From positions 21,483,450 through 21,547,449 of the forward strand of contig OU862927.1 in NCBI GenBank assembly GCA_917880885.1: a stretch of DNA of 64,000 bases, in the 5' to 3' direction. Both the position numbers and the translations under genes were made by a program. The notes below the pieces were generated by a model. It was given only the letters and a program-made list of their open reading frames with translations. It did not search any database and had not been told where the DNA came from. Shown here piece after piece: positions 1 through 9,225 of this stretch. The DNA is from Limnephilus marmoratus (lineage: Eukaryota > Arthropoda > Insecta > Trichoptera > Limnephilidae). Position 1 is the stretch's first letter, and each line of letters starts with the position of its first letter.

Positions 1-327
1 TGGGTGCTTTTACTTTGAAGTTTAAAAAATAAAACTTATTATGCAATTAGAAATTTTTTTGTGTTAGTGTCTAATCTCAGAACAGACATTGTCTAGTGAG
101 TCGGGTAGCACACATTTCTGTAAATAACTATTGATGTTAATAAACGCCCGGGTTACCGGCAACTTTAAAAAAAAAATACAATCTTTTTCTTTTGGCGAGC
201 CAATATTTCAATAAAATATTGGTTTTTATATTATTTGTACATTTTTTAATTTTAGCAGGTGACATATTTAAGGAAGTAGGTATCATGTAGTCCAGCGTTC
301 TTCGTCCATATTTGTAGTGCTTAGGTA
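1..327. other. AT-rich flank, nothing recognised
   Basis: Flanking DNA left of the solo LTR. It is AT-rich, with short reading frames only; the 67-codon minus-strand frame at 137-340 has no motif I recognise and runs into the LTR. I see no gene or repeat here. Confidence 0.5.
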
Positions 328-1173
328 TGTGGCGATGCATTATCCTTCGCCATCAAAAGAAGATACGAGAAACATCTAATATTTGCGCGGCGCCGGCTCT
401 TGCCTAGGTACACCTACGTATGCCGATCGCGGTGTACTTTCTCGCCTGCCGTGCCAGCCCGACGTTAATAATATCGCCACCGCCTAGAAAGGTCTCGAGA
501 CAGTACCAAACAATATCTGTACGGCGCCGAATATTCTCGTCAACTGCCGAAGTGGCTCGTATTACCTACCGCGAGGTAGTTACTCTACCGCGGCTATATA
601 AGCAGCCGATCGCTCGCCCGCTGCAGTTCAGTCTCACATTAATCGTCGGTCAACATCTCAACATGTAATAAGTGCTCCTGCATGGTATCGCTACGCTCCA
701 GGGCAGCTTCTTCGAGGTCCATCACCACGTCTCAGCTCTAAGGCCCACCGTGTCTTCAGCTCCAGAACAGCTACATCCCGCGACTTATAAGGTTTGACGC
801 ACCTTCAGCCAAGGGATCAGCTCACCACTTCATGGCACCCCGAAGCCTCACCGTGCTTCGCTGCCATGGAAACACGCTCCGCCTCGCCAGGACTACCTGC
901 TGGTGGCTCAGCTCACCGAGCCACACACCGTTCATCTCCGCGATTCAAAGCGTCGAGCAACGGCCTGGAAGATAGGTCATCTCCACCGCAACTCGCTGAC
1001 CTTCATTACACCATCTCCATCACATCCGTACGCCTGCAGCATCTCATCTACGGCACTCCGCATTTCATCATGTTACCGCTCACCGACCCTCGCTACGTAG
1101 CCAATAAACGACTGACTCATCACTTCGACTTGCCGTCTTTCATTTCTCTCTACCGATCAGGACCGCTCCCTCA
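328..1173 (+). mobile_element. Solo LTR (family LTR-A) with 4-bp target duplication
   Basis: This 846-bp block starts TGTGGCGATGCATT and ends CCGCTCCCTCA, so it has the TG...CA ends of an LTR. It is flanked by GGTA at 324-327 and GGTA at 1174-1177, a 4-bp target-site duplication as made by Ty3/gypsy-type integrases. It is similar along nearly its whole length to the LTR at 58248-59091; shared blocks include the SINE-like GC-rich U3, a TATA box at 595-602, the initiator-like TTCAGTC near 625 and an AATAAA signal at 1103-1108. No internal region lies on either side, so this is a solo LTR left by LTR-LTR recombination. Compared with the second copy it carries a short extra segment near its 5' end (about 340-362). 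The 135-codon frame inside it is not a gene. Confidence 0.85.
595..602 (+). promoter_or_regulatory. TATA box of solo LTR
   Basis: TATATAAG followed about 25-30 bases later by TTCAGTCTCAC, an insect initiator-like sequence. The same arrangement is present in the related LTR at 58498-58508, which supports a real RNA polymerase II core promoter of the LTR. Confidence 0.6.
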
Positions 1174-1250
1174 GGTACGATTGGTCCTTCATTTAACGTA
1201 AATCAAGTATTGGAAGTGTGGTCCAGTCTATTTATGTATATAAGGCTATT

Positions 1251-1289
1251 CATGTGCTGAAAAATACGATTGGTAATATTCAGCACATG
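1251..1289. repeat. 11-bp hairpin
   Basis: CATGTGCTGAA at 1251-1261 is the perfect inverse complement of TTCAGCACATG at 1279-1289, with a 17-base loop. The function is unknown; it could be a remnant of a small inverted-repeat element. Confidence 0.4.
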
Positions 1290-1301
1290 ATTTTTATTTT
1301 T

Positions 1302-1660
1302 TCGCTACGTTTGGTGACTTAACAGGATCTTGGCAGCTAGGGTATGTGTCTACCCACTTACTGCGAGCGGGACAGATCGTGAGAGACTGGTTCAGGAAGT
1401 CTTTCGATCTCTACAGATCCATGAAGGGATGAATTCATATGTCCTTCACTCCTTTTGCTCTCTTTTATCCCTAGTGTCTTCAGGTCTTTCTGCCTTTAAT
1501 CCCAACACTTTCTTCGAGGGCCTACCGGGGAGCCAGCTTAGGGGCGCGGACACCGAGTCTTGCTTGCGACTGGACTGATGGCTCCGCTTATCCTCGGTGG
1601 GACTGCCGGATGACTGTAGCTCAGCTGCTTTGGTTAAGTTAAACAATCTCATCAAATTAT
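1302..1660 (+). repeat. SINE family B, 5' portion (degenerate)
   Basis: The stretch begins TTCGCTACGTTTGGTGACTT, the same block found at 42442, 55117 and inverted near 30260. A later GGATGAATTCATATGTCCTT segment matches the middle of the 55 kb copy. The rest is too diverged to place with confidence. Confidence 0.5.
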
Positions 1661-1867
1661 GTAATTTATTTTATTCTTTTTATTCTGCATATTAATAAAC
1701 TTTTATTACAGCTACATCAGGTGGCGGAGATGAGACGTGATACTGTGAAATAAATAACTAACAACATGTACCCACTCGCATACTGCCTGCTAACAATGTA
1801 TGCCCGGACATTGGGGGTCTAGAGTCATTTTAAATAAAAAGTAGCTTCTTTATAAATAAAAAATTAG

Positions 1868-2132
1868 AGTCCTGACGAGTACGGTGAAGGAGGAAACCAT
1901 CTGTTTCCTTAGAACGCCCTGGGAAAGTGGTGGGCAACCTCCAATGTCCTTCACTCCTGGAAGCTTTCCTACCCTCCGCCCAGATTCCTACCCACCGCTC
2001 ATACCTATTTCCTTCCCAGAATTTCCTCTTCTTCCTTTCCTTAAAAAAAAACATATATCATCCCCTAAGATGACATAAGCCCTGAGTGTTATTTTCCTCA
2101 GGGCCTCATGTGTGAAGTTATTGTAAAAAAAA
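1868..2132 (+). repeat. SINE family B, 3' portion with poly-A
   Basis: This contains the CTTCCCAG...CTTCCTTTCCTTAAAAA block, then AAGATGACATAAGCCCTGAG and TTTTCCTCAGGGCCTC, ending in ten A residues. The same 3' tail terminates the copies at 24.6, 42.4 and 55.0 kb and the LINE on the minus strand at 8.4 kb. The two GC-rich halves around AGGGCC form a short stem-loop just before the poly-A. Confidence 0.7.
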
Positions 2133-2675
2133 AATCATCCTTTAATCTTATAATTTACAGTTTATTTTTAAATTCCTGTGATTTTATTGTAAACTGGACG
2201 TAAATACGTTAGTAATCACACTTTTCTTACTGAATTAAAATTACTCGATTCCTTACACATCAATCTGTCTCTTGACGAATCACATTTAGAAAGATCAAAT
2301 CCTTATAGGTACTACTGCACCACCCACCTTTACATGTTGCTTTAACTTTCCAAAATACACTCGTCAAAGAATACATTACATATTAATATGAAAATATTTT
2401 TAAAGGATTAAATAACATGTATTCACAATAATGTCCTCTGCGTGCGAACTCTATCTAAATTTTTTTAATGAACAATATACAGTGTTAATTTCAAGCTACC
2501 TCTCAGGTAAGTATGGTCCTGTTTTCATTAAATTTTAGGCAGCATCGCGTTCATTGGTCAAAATATTGTACATATATTTTCGTATCGGTGATCAATGAAC
2601 CGGTGTATGCAATTTTTAGCCATAAGTTGTTTTTAATTGTTTGTCTCGCTTGTAGTTTTTTAGATTTTAGAAATG
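2133..2675. other. AT-rich gap, nothing recognised
   Basis: AT-rich DNA with no recognisable frame, repeat or RNA gene. Confidence 0.4.
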
Positions 2676-2772
2676 TATTATAAGTTTGTACAGCGCCCTT
2701 GAGGTGATTTTTCACAAAAACGGCGCTATATAAATCGTCCAAATATTATTATTATTATTATTAAATAAATAA
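2676..2772 (+). repeat. LINE/SINE-type 3' tail with (ATT)n
   Basis: The sequence CAGCGCCCTTGAGGTG, then GGCGCTATATAAATCGTCC followed by (ATT)n and (AAAT)n, is the kind of 3' end seen on many LINEs and LINE-dependent SINEs (two GCGC half-sites forming a stem, then a microsatellite tail). I could not extend it upstream to coding sequence. Confidence 0.5.
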
Positions 2773-3458
2773 ATAATGTATTAGTTTCCTTCAGCTTAGT
2801 AGGTACCTTTAATTTGTAGGAAACATTAAGGTTACAAATCTGTTCTCTCAATATTTCATTTTCTGTTATTTTTATTTCATTACAAAACTTCGCGAGAGTG
2901 GAAAGAATGTAGGTATTTTGAAAGTTTCAAAAATTTCCTATGATTAATATAGCAATGCATAAACAACTCACATACATAGAAGCAAACATATATTGATTTT
3001 TTATATATATATATAGATATGTTTTTTGTATATTATGTACGAAAGCATAGTAATTCGCTTTGTTCTTCTTCGTAATGGGATAACTAGAGTACTAGGGATA
3101 TCACGTATTATTACATAACCTTCCCATTAAAGTACTCTTATCGTTCACATTCTACAAACATTTGAAGTAAAAAAATGACTCATTGTTAAACAACCATCTA
3201 TCGCTTAAACTCCGAGTAACTTGATTCTTAAAATTCTAAGGAAGTCGTTATTTTTTATGAAGTAGGTCGGACGTATTCACCGCCGTAATGAGTGGCTAAA
3301 TTGAAAAAGTTCTGGGATGATTGCCTTTCTTTCCGCTAATCGTCACATCAAAAACACATTGGAATAAACTTTCTCTTTAAAAAGTTATACCTGAGGCATA
3401 AATAATTTAACGAAGTCTCTAAATTTAAATAATGAACATTTTAAATATTATAAAATAA
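2773..3458. other. AT-rich gap with short (TA)n
   Basis: No gene recognised. A short TA microsatellite lies at about 3001-3018. Confidence 0.4.
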
Positions 3459-3964
3459 CTAGCTGATCCGGCGAACTTCGTACCGCCTCAGAATCAAAAA
3501 CTGTAGTCAACTTATTAGCTAATTTGATCTAAATTGTTTCTCCCTGCGTATACCATACCTTGATCTAAATTGTTTCTCCCTGTGTATCCTTTCCCCTCTC
3601 GCGTTCCCTCTCCCTCTCCCCACTCCACTTCTCCCCTTCCCCCGTCCCACTAACCCCCCTTCCTGAGTTCCTTTAACCCCTCCCCCCTCCCCCCCCCCCG
3701 CCCCCCGTTTCACAGTTCAATATTATACCCCTTACAATATTGCTGCAGTTCTTTTAAAATAGGAGAATTCGTTCCATACAAAATGTATGGGGAAAATAAT
3801 TTTCTTCGGAGTGGAACACCCTTTAATTTTAGGGGTATGAAAAATAGATGTTGGTCGATTCTCAGACCTACCAGATAAGCACACAAAATTTCATCAAAAT
3901 TGGTCCAGCCGTTTCGGAGGAGTATGGTAACAAACACCGTGACACGAGAATTTTATATATTTGA
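3459..3964 (-). mobile_element. Helitron-like non-autonomous element H1
   Basis: Read on the minus strand, this ~506-bp element starts TCAAATATATAAAATTCTCG and ends ACTTCGCCGGATCAGCTAG, followed by T. TC at the 5' end and CTAG at the 3' end with insertion next to T are Helitron hallmarks. The 5' half (CTCCGAAACGGCTGGACC, AAATTTTGTGTGCTTATC) resembles repeats I know from insects, especially Lepidoptera. The interior holds an uninterrupted purine-rich block on this strand (CT-rich at 3590-3700 on the plus strand). There is no coding capacity. Confidence 0.65.
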
Positions 3965-4155
3965 TTATTAAAAATATAATCATTTCGTGACTATTTATCT
4001 AGTATGTATCTACTTTATCGCTTGTCTGAACAGTCGAACAAAATCAGATTGCACATAAATTTTAAACAAAATTTAGGTTCATTGAGCTTGAAAAAATTCA
4101 CGCTGGAATAATTCACGCGTTGACAACCGAAATTAGGACGTTTGACATTTGTCCT

Positions 4156-4850
4156 TTATGGGCCTTTAACCAACCAGCAGCCGAATATCCATATTTCCTC
4201 CAAAGATGTTCTTACGATCGTACAGGGCGGTTCCAATGAGAAAGATTAATTATTCTCCGTACCAGCTTTTTAAAATTATAACTCAATATAGATTTTATTA
4301 CATCCCAAATTTGCTTTAATTTATACCTACATCCAAAAATGCTGAAAGGCGTGATGTTAAAATTTTTAAAATTATGTACTTTTTATGATTACTTTTTGAT
4401 AAGTATCATTTTTCAATAATGCCTAAGCAAAATAAGAATGTAAAAATACTTGAATATATTAATTTGTAAGATCGTAAATATAAAAAAAAAAATTTTTGGT
4501 CATAAATAAGTATTCGGATATATTTTTTAATGATTTTTTTGGAACTAAAATCAAAATTTTGGAACATGCGTTTACTAGGTAACGTATTGATTTACAATAA
4601 TGTATGATTACATGGTATGAAACATGACTTGTAAAATAAGATTTTTCGTTTGAAAGTTTAACAAATCTGCCATTGACCTATAGTATACAACCTTATTATA
4701 CTAAAAATAAACATTTGAAACATGCGTTTACTAGATAAAAGAACAATCTTTTGAAATCAGTTTATAATTTTTTGTGGAAAAGAGTCAATACCTCTGAAAT
4801 TTGATTTAAAAATGACATATTTCCAGGTATCTCTGGTTATACCCAATTTA
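4156..4850 (+). mobile_element. Single arm of the TTAA long-inverted-repeat element
   Basis: From the AACCAGCAGCCGAATATCC block onward this ~690-bp stretch runs parallel to the left arm of the element at 16170-17961: GTTCTTACGATCGT, the CAGGGCGGTT block, CTCCGTACCAGCTTTTT, TACCTACATCCAAAAATGCT and the terminal TCTCTGGTTAT are shared. Only one arm is present, so this is a recombined or truncated copy. The outer end is degenerate and I see no TTAA here. No coding sequence. Confidence 0.75.
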
Positions 4851-4863
4851 ATATCAAATGGTT

Positions 4864-4972
4864 ATATATTATAATAAAACGAATATACCGTATGAATTGA
4901 ATGAATGACCGGTTACGGTCGAATAAAATTAAGTGGAATAAAGTTTTATATTCGTTTTATTATAATATATTA
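4864..4972. repeat. 24-bp perfect inverted repeat with 61-base loop
   Basis: The 24 bases at 4864-4887 (core TAATAAAACGAATATA) recur as their inverse complement at 4949-4972 around a 61-base spacer. It sits immediately right of the long-arm fragment and could be a small MITE or the remnant of an internal loop. Confidence 0.6.
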
Positions 4973-5802
4973 TAATGGAATTCCACCACGAATTATCAAT
5001 CTCAAAAATAGAAATATCAAATGGTTGCTTGAAAGCTCTATATCCCATGCTGGAAATAAAGTTTCGAGCCGACAATAGTTGCATTGACAGATAAATTCCA
5101 ACAAAAAGCCGTGAATTTTGACGATACCAGAGCTCACAGTTTGATAGTTCTTGCTTTGTAGCAAACTAGCAAACAAAGTTATTCGCTGAATATTTATGTT
5201 GGTGTTTCTCATATTTCAAAGTAGGTATTTATTATAAATGTTTTGTGACAAGAAGAAAATGGCATGTTTGCAATTTTGTTTCGAAAATAACAAACTTATA
5301 AGAGTTTGCGCCTAAAATTCTAATATTTCACAGGCATGACAGCTGTGCCTCAGCTGTTTAATCGCCGCCATCTTGTTTCGCGGTGACAATAGCGCCGCGC
5401 GCGGTCGACTGTGGCACTAACACCGTCACAGAGAAAGGCAGAAAGCAGCAGAATGAGTGGAGAAAGCATTGGTGGAACGTAAAAGGAAAATGAAAAGAAG
5501 AAAAGGGGAAGAGAGATTCGCGCCTCGTCCCTGCTTTATTTCGTGGGAGTTAATACTTAACATGCCAGGGGCGACTTTGAGAGGTTTGTGTTGTTGAAGC
5601 ACACAATTAAAAGTTGTCATATTTTGCGTTAAGAGTGTATTACTGATTGTTTTTCGCTGAATTTGAATTGTGTATTAATGCGAAATTCCGAGGAGATGGT
5701 TGCGATTTAAAATTTCGTCATAATAAAAGTCTATTGGATTTTAGGAGCAAAAAAATTTAAATCAAAATAGAGTACTTTCTTCGGCAAAATTAAATGTAAT
5801 AA
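4973..5802. other. Unassigned DNA with a GC-richer patch
   Basis: Mostly AT-rich. At 5340-5430 there is a GC-richer stretch (CGCCGCCATCTTG, GCGCCGCGCGCGG) unlike its surroundings, followed by a purine-rich stretch and an ATG at 5452 whose frame stops after nine codons. This could be the promoter or first exon of a host gene, but nothing downstream supports that. Confidence 0.3.
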
Positions 5803-6000
5803 AACCCAGGACCTCTTGCTTTCCGGGGAGCAAGAGGTCCTGGGTTCGAGTCCCAGAGGTGTCAATATGTTTTTGTGATTTTTCTGTTTCCAGATATTCG
5901 ATTGAGTTTCGCTTATATTGCCTTCATTTATTTAAATATTACAATTTGAGGTTTTACTCATAAAGTTAAAATAAAAAATAGAACTAAAAAATTAAATTTA
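5803..6000 (+). repeat. SINE family C, truncated head with inverted duplication
   Basis: GAGGTCCTGGGTTCGAGTCC is a tRNA T-arm with B box, followed by a TTTTTGTGATTTTTCTG tail and ATTCGATTGAGTTTCGCT, shared with the copy at 44640. Directly upstream the 18 bases at 5803-5820 are the exact inverse complement of 5829-5846, with an 8-base loop, so the T-arm side is duplicated head-to-head and the A-box half is missing. Confidence 0.75.
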
Positions 6001-6120
6001 TTTAAGTAATTTTATTTTATTAAGATACATAAAACAGGAATGTTGCCCAAAAATTTACATATGTAGATGATTTAATTACAACGTAACACTAGAAATTAAA
6101 ACAAAAATATTAGCAAAAGT

Positions 6121-6336
6121 AAATAGCTAAATATGCAAAAATAGATAGTTTATTATTGGCATCTGCGCTGATGGGACAATGATTTCGTTGGTACCGTAAA
6201 TAAATAAATCCCAATATTTTCTGTCTTCAAATAGCTAAATATGCAAAAATAGATAGTTTATTATTGGCATCTGCGCTGATGGGACAATTATTTCGTTGGT
6301 ACCGTAAATAAATAAATCCCAATATTTTCTGTCTTC
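6121..6336. repeat. 108-bp tandem duplication
   Basis: Bases 6121-6228 are repeated at 6229-6336 with a single visible difference (CAATGATTT versus CAATTATTT). The near identity marks a recent duplication. The unit includes GGCATCTGCGCTGATGG and has no coding potential. Confidence 0.9.
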
Positions 6337-6554
6337 AAATAAAAGGGTTTCATCACAATATCAGCTTTATATGATTGATGACCGCATATATGTTTAAAAG
6401 TGTTTAAATGGGTCATTAAAAATAATGTCTATTTCATTATTAGAGCAGTGTACAGAGATATATTGTCTTAATGTTCGCGGTCTATGGGAGTTTATAAAAC
6501 TCAGTAGAAAACATACTAATTTTGGGTGACTGAGTTCTATCTCGGATTTGTTCT

Positions 6555-6850
6555 TACCCGATTCGATGCCTCCGTGATCTAGCAATCCAGACGATGTGGG
6601 TTCAAATAACTGCGTGCGCAAATAGATGTTATTTATTTAATTTGTGTTATTTCACAAATTTATTCGTTTAAAATAACATGTAGTATATTTGCGGCACGTT
6701 TCAGAATGGAAGATACTCTCGGTATAATAGCTTTAGCCGTATGCGATGACCGGATCTGAATAATCAGCCTCACAAAATACCCCAATTGATGATTCCCTAG
6801 TCTCACTGGCTCCAGACGGGAGCAATTGGGACTTTTGTGAGGTATTCGTA
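6555..6850 (+). repeat. SINE family A copy
   Basis: A degenerate tRNA-like head (GTGATCTAGCAATCC, then GTGGGTTCAAATAACTG) is followed by the family body: GCGGCACGTTTCAGAATGG, GATACTCTCGGTAT, CCGGATCTGAATAATCAG, ATACCCCAATTGATGATTCC and CAGACGGGAGCAATTGG. The same order occurs at 53095-53505 and on the minus strand at 28685-29095. Confidence 0.75.
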
Positions 6851-7880
6851 TTAAATTATAAATCGAATTTTATACTGACCAATACTTTTACACGATTTTT
6901 GCCGCTAGTAAAAGTTAAGAAAATTCCAAGTATGGATACAATACCTACCTATAACATTTTCTCCTTTTTTAATGAAATCCATTCCACGACTATCCCTGAA
7001 ACTTAAACTTTCAATCACTTTAGAACTTGAATAGCCAAGACAAAAAAAAATTCATAGCTCTAACTAAGGTCCGACACCGCAAGCGTTGCTTGGAATCAGC
7101 GTTGGCCACTAGCGCTATTGACTAGACGCCCCCGACTGTGTAATTGGACTTTTCCTGGATAAACTGCACTCGGGACGCTAAACGCCCCAGCCCAGTACTA
7201 AGGGTAGGTGCAGAAACAGGTAAGGGATGATGTGCTATCCAATGAATAAACATTATTTCTGATTAATTTTTTCACATCTTCTAATAAAAAGGGAATATTG
7301 CTCGATTAAACATTATTTGCATATTTTCACCAGTGGAATAAATTACAAACATCCATCAGTTACGCCGTTCATTTAGTGTTTAATTCTAGTCCCACGGCAA
7401 CCATTGGATTGAGTAAAAATTTCGCAATATTTTAAATTGCACGCCATTATTTAAGATCAAGGAAACGTGATTCGATTGGTCAAAAAATCCGGCCTTGGAT
7501 GTCTTCTGACAAGACGATGGAATCAACCAAGGCTCTTGAACAACCTTCAGCGGTAATATTCATAGATAAGATTTGCACGTTCGTCCGTCCTTGATTAAGT
7601 CGATCCACGAGTTGTGTCTTAATAATAATTGTGTTTATTATTTTCGTACACAAACATTATTACACGGTCTGTAAGTTTATGAGGCCTATCATTGCTCCTT
7701 CTGATGTTTTCCAATTTTCGGTGGCTATACGTGATGCGTGTTAATAGATAAACAAACAAGGAGCAAAAATACAAACCAAAGTGATCCGAAAATAAAATCT
7801 ATACTCCCAGAACACAAAGAGATTCTTGACATTGTCCTAAAATTGGTAAATAATAAATTTGAAGAAATGAAAAAAAAAAA
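6851..7880. other. Unassigned DNA
   Basis: No reading frame or repeat recognised. A moderately GC-rich patch at 7070-7210 (GCTAAACGCCCCAGCCC) may be a diverged repeat, but I cannot name it. Confidence 0.35.
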
Positions 7881-7883
7881 CAA

Positions 7884-8402
7884 GTTTTAAGTAGTAAATA
7901 CCATGCAAGAGTTCCAACTGTCCCCACTCTCTCGAGCCAGTGGAACTATGACATCACCGATTGGGGTATATTGTAAGGATGAAAAAAGTTGGAAAGGGGA
8001 GGAAATGGGGAATCCAAACTAACCTAACCTTGGCAAATATGTTTTAAGTAGTAAATATCATACAAGAGTCCCAACTGTCCCCACTCTCTCGAGCCAGTGA
8101 AACTATGTCATCTCCGATTGGGGTATATTGTAAGGTAGAAAAAAAGTTGGAAAGGGGAGGAGATGGGGAACCCAACCTAACCTAATCTTGGCAAATAAGT
8201 TTTAAGTAGTAAATATCATAAAAGAGTCCTAACTGTCCCGACTCTCCCGAGCCAGTGGAACTATGTCATCTCCGATTGGGGTATATTGTAAGGATAAAAA
8301 AAGTTGGAAAGGGGAGGAGAAGGGGAATCCAACCTAACCTAACCTTGGCAAATACGTTTTAAGTAGTAAATATCATACAAGCGTCTCAACTGTCCCCACT
8401 GT
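7884..8402 (-). repeat. 157-bp tandem array derived from SINE A tail
   Basis: Units begin with GTTTTAAGTAGTAAATA at 7884, 8041, 8199 and 8356, giving periods of 157, 158 and 157 and a partial fourth unit. Each carries CAACTGTCCCCACTCTC, CCGATTGGGGTATATTGTAA and CCTAACCTAACCTTGG. On the minus strand this is the TACCCCAAT...CACTGGCTC 3' tail of SINE family A, so a SINE end was amplified into a small satellite. Confidence 0.9.
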
Positions 8403-8404
8403 CT

Positions 8405-9225
8405 TTTTTTACATTAACTCCACACAGGAGGCCCTAAGGAAAATAATTTCCCTCAGGGCCTATGTCATCTGAGACGCTGTGCGGAGGGTCTTTTTGAGGA
8501 GAGGAAGGAATGAAAATTGGTCTTGAAGAGACCCATATTGTAGGAAGAAGGAAACACAAAGTCCGGCAAATCGTTCCACAGCCGAGCTGTTGAACACAAG
8601 AACGAGTCGAAGAAGTGACCCGTTGTCTACTAAATTATTCTATACTAGATTTTCATTTCGATCCCTTTTAGACGTAATCAGACATGATTGGGTCTTTGAA
8701 ACATTAAATTCAACGAGATTATTTTTACCCCAAGAGAAAATACTCTCGAGGTAACCGTCCAAGCCCTCCGAGCCGTTGAAGTTTGTGAGCCGTTTGGGGG
8801 TTTATCAAACATAAAGCTATCATGGACTGTACTGTCATCCACGTAACAATGAATTGAGGAACACGTCAAAAGGTCATTGATGTGCAACAAAAACAAAGTC
8901 GGAGACAGAACCGATCCCTGTGGGACGCCAGCATTTATCGAGTGCGAGGAAGAGGTGAAACCATCAGCAACGGCCTGAATCGACCTCTCCCTCAAAAAGT
9001 CGGCAATCCACGTACACAAGGATGCGGGAAGTCCGTAAGATGGCAGTTTGTTGACAAGTCCTCGGTGCCTTACTCGGTCAAAAACCTTGGAAATATCCAG
9101 TGCAACCGTTTGGGTCTCACCGAAACTTCCAGGCACCGCCCCCCAAATACGCGTCATATACGCGAGAAGATCGCCGAACGAGCGGTTCCACCGGAATCCG
9201 TATTGACGGTTGTTAAATGTCAAAG
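8405..9225 (-). pseudogene. Jockey/CR1-type LINE ORF2, 3' half
   Basis: Read on the minus strand from 9225: a reverse transcriptase segment with QYGFRWNRSFGD, VALDISKVFDRVRHRGL, AGVPQGSVLSPTLF and CYVDDST (the catalytic box, normally YADD). Near 8640-8480 follows a decayed C-terminus with a FLCSTARLWNDLPDF block and FHSFLSSKRPSA, then a stop, and a 3' untranslated tail ending at about 8405 in a poly-A (poly-T on the plus strand). The first aspartate (in LDISKVFD) and the DD pair are kept, but frame breaks separate the RT from the C-terminus. This is the downstream half of an element continued at 11736-12805; the plus-strand LINE at 9226-11735 splits it. Confidence 0.8.

Noticed and set aside
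794..1201. 135-codon frame in the solo LTR and related frames at 58452-59038
   Set aside because: They lie within U3-R-U5 of a non-coding LTR and differ in frame between the two LTR copies.
1868..1910. Hammerhead ribozyme suggested by CTGACGA and GAAAC
   Set aside because: No complementary stem II or stem III could be drawn around the core.
7884..8402. CRISPR-like array
   Set aside because: Whole 157-bp units are repeated with no unique spacers, in a eukaryotic SINE-derived context.
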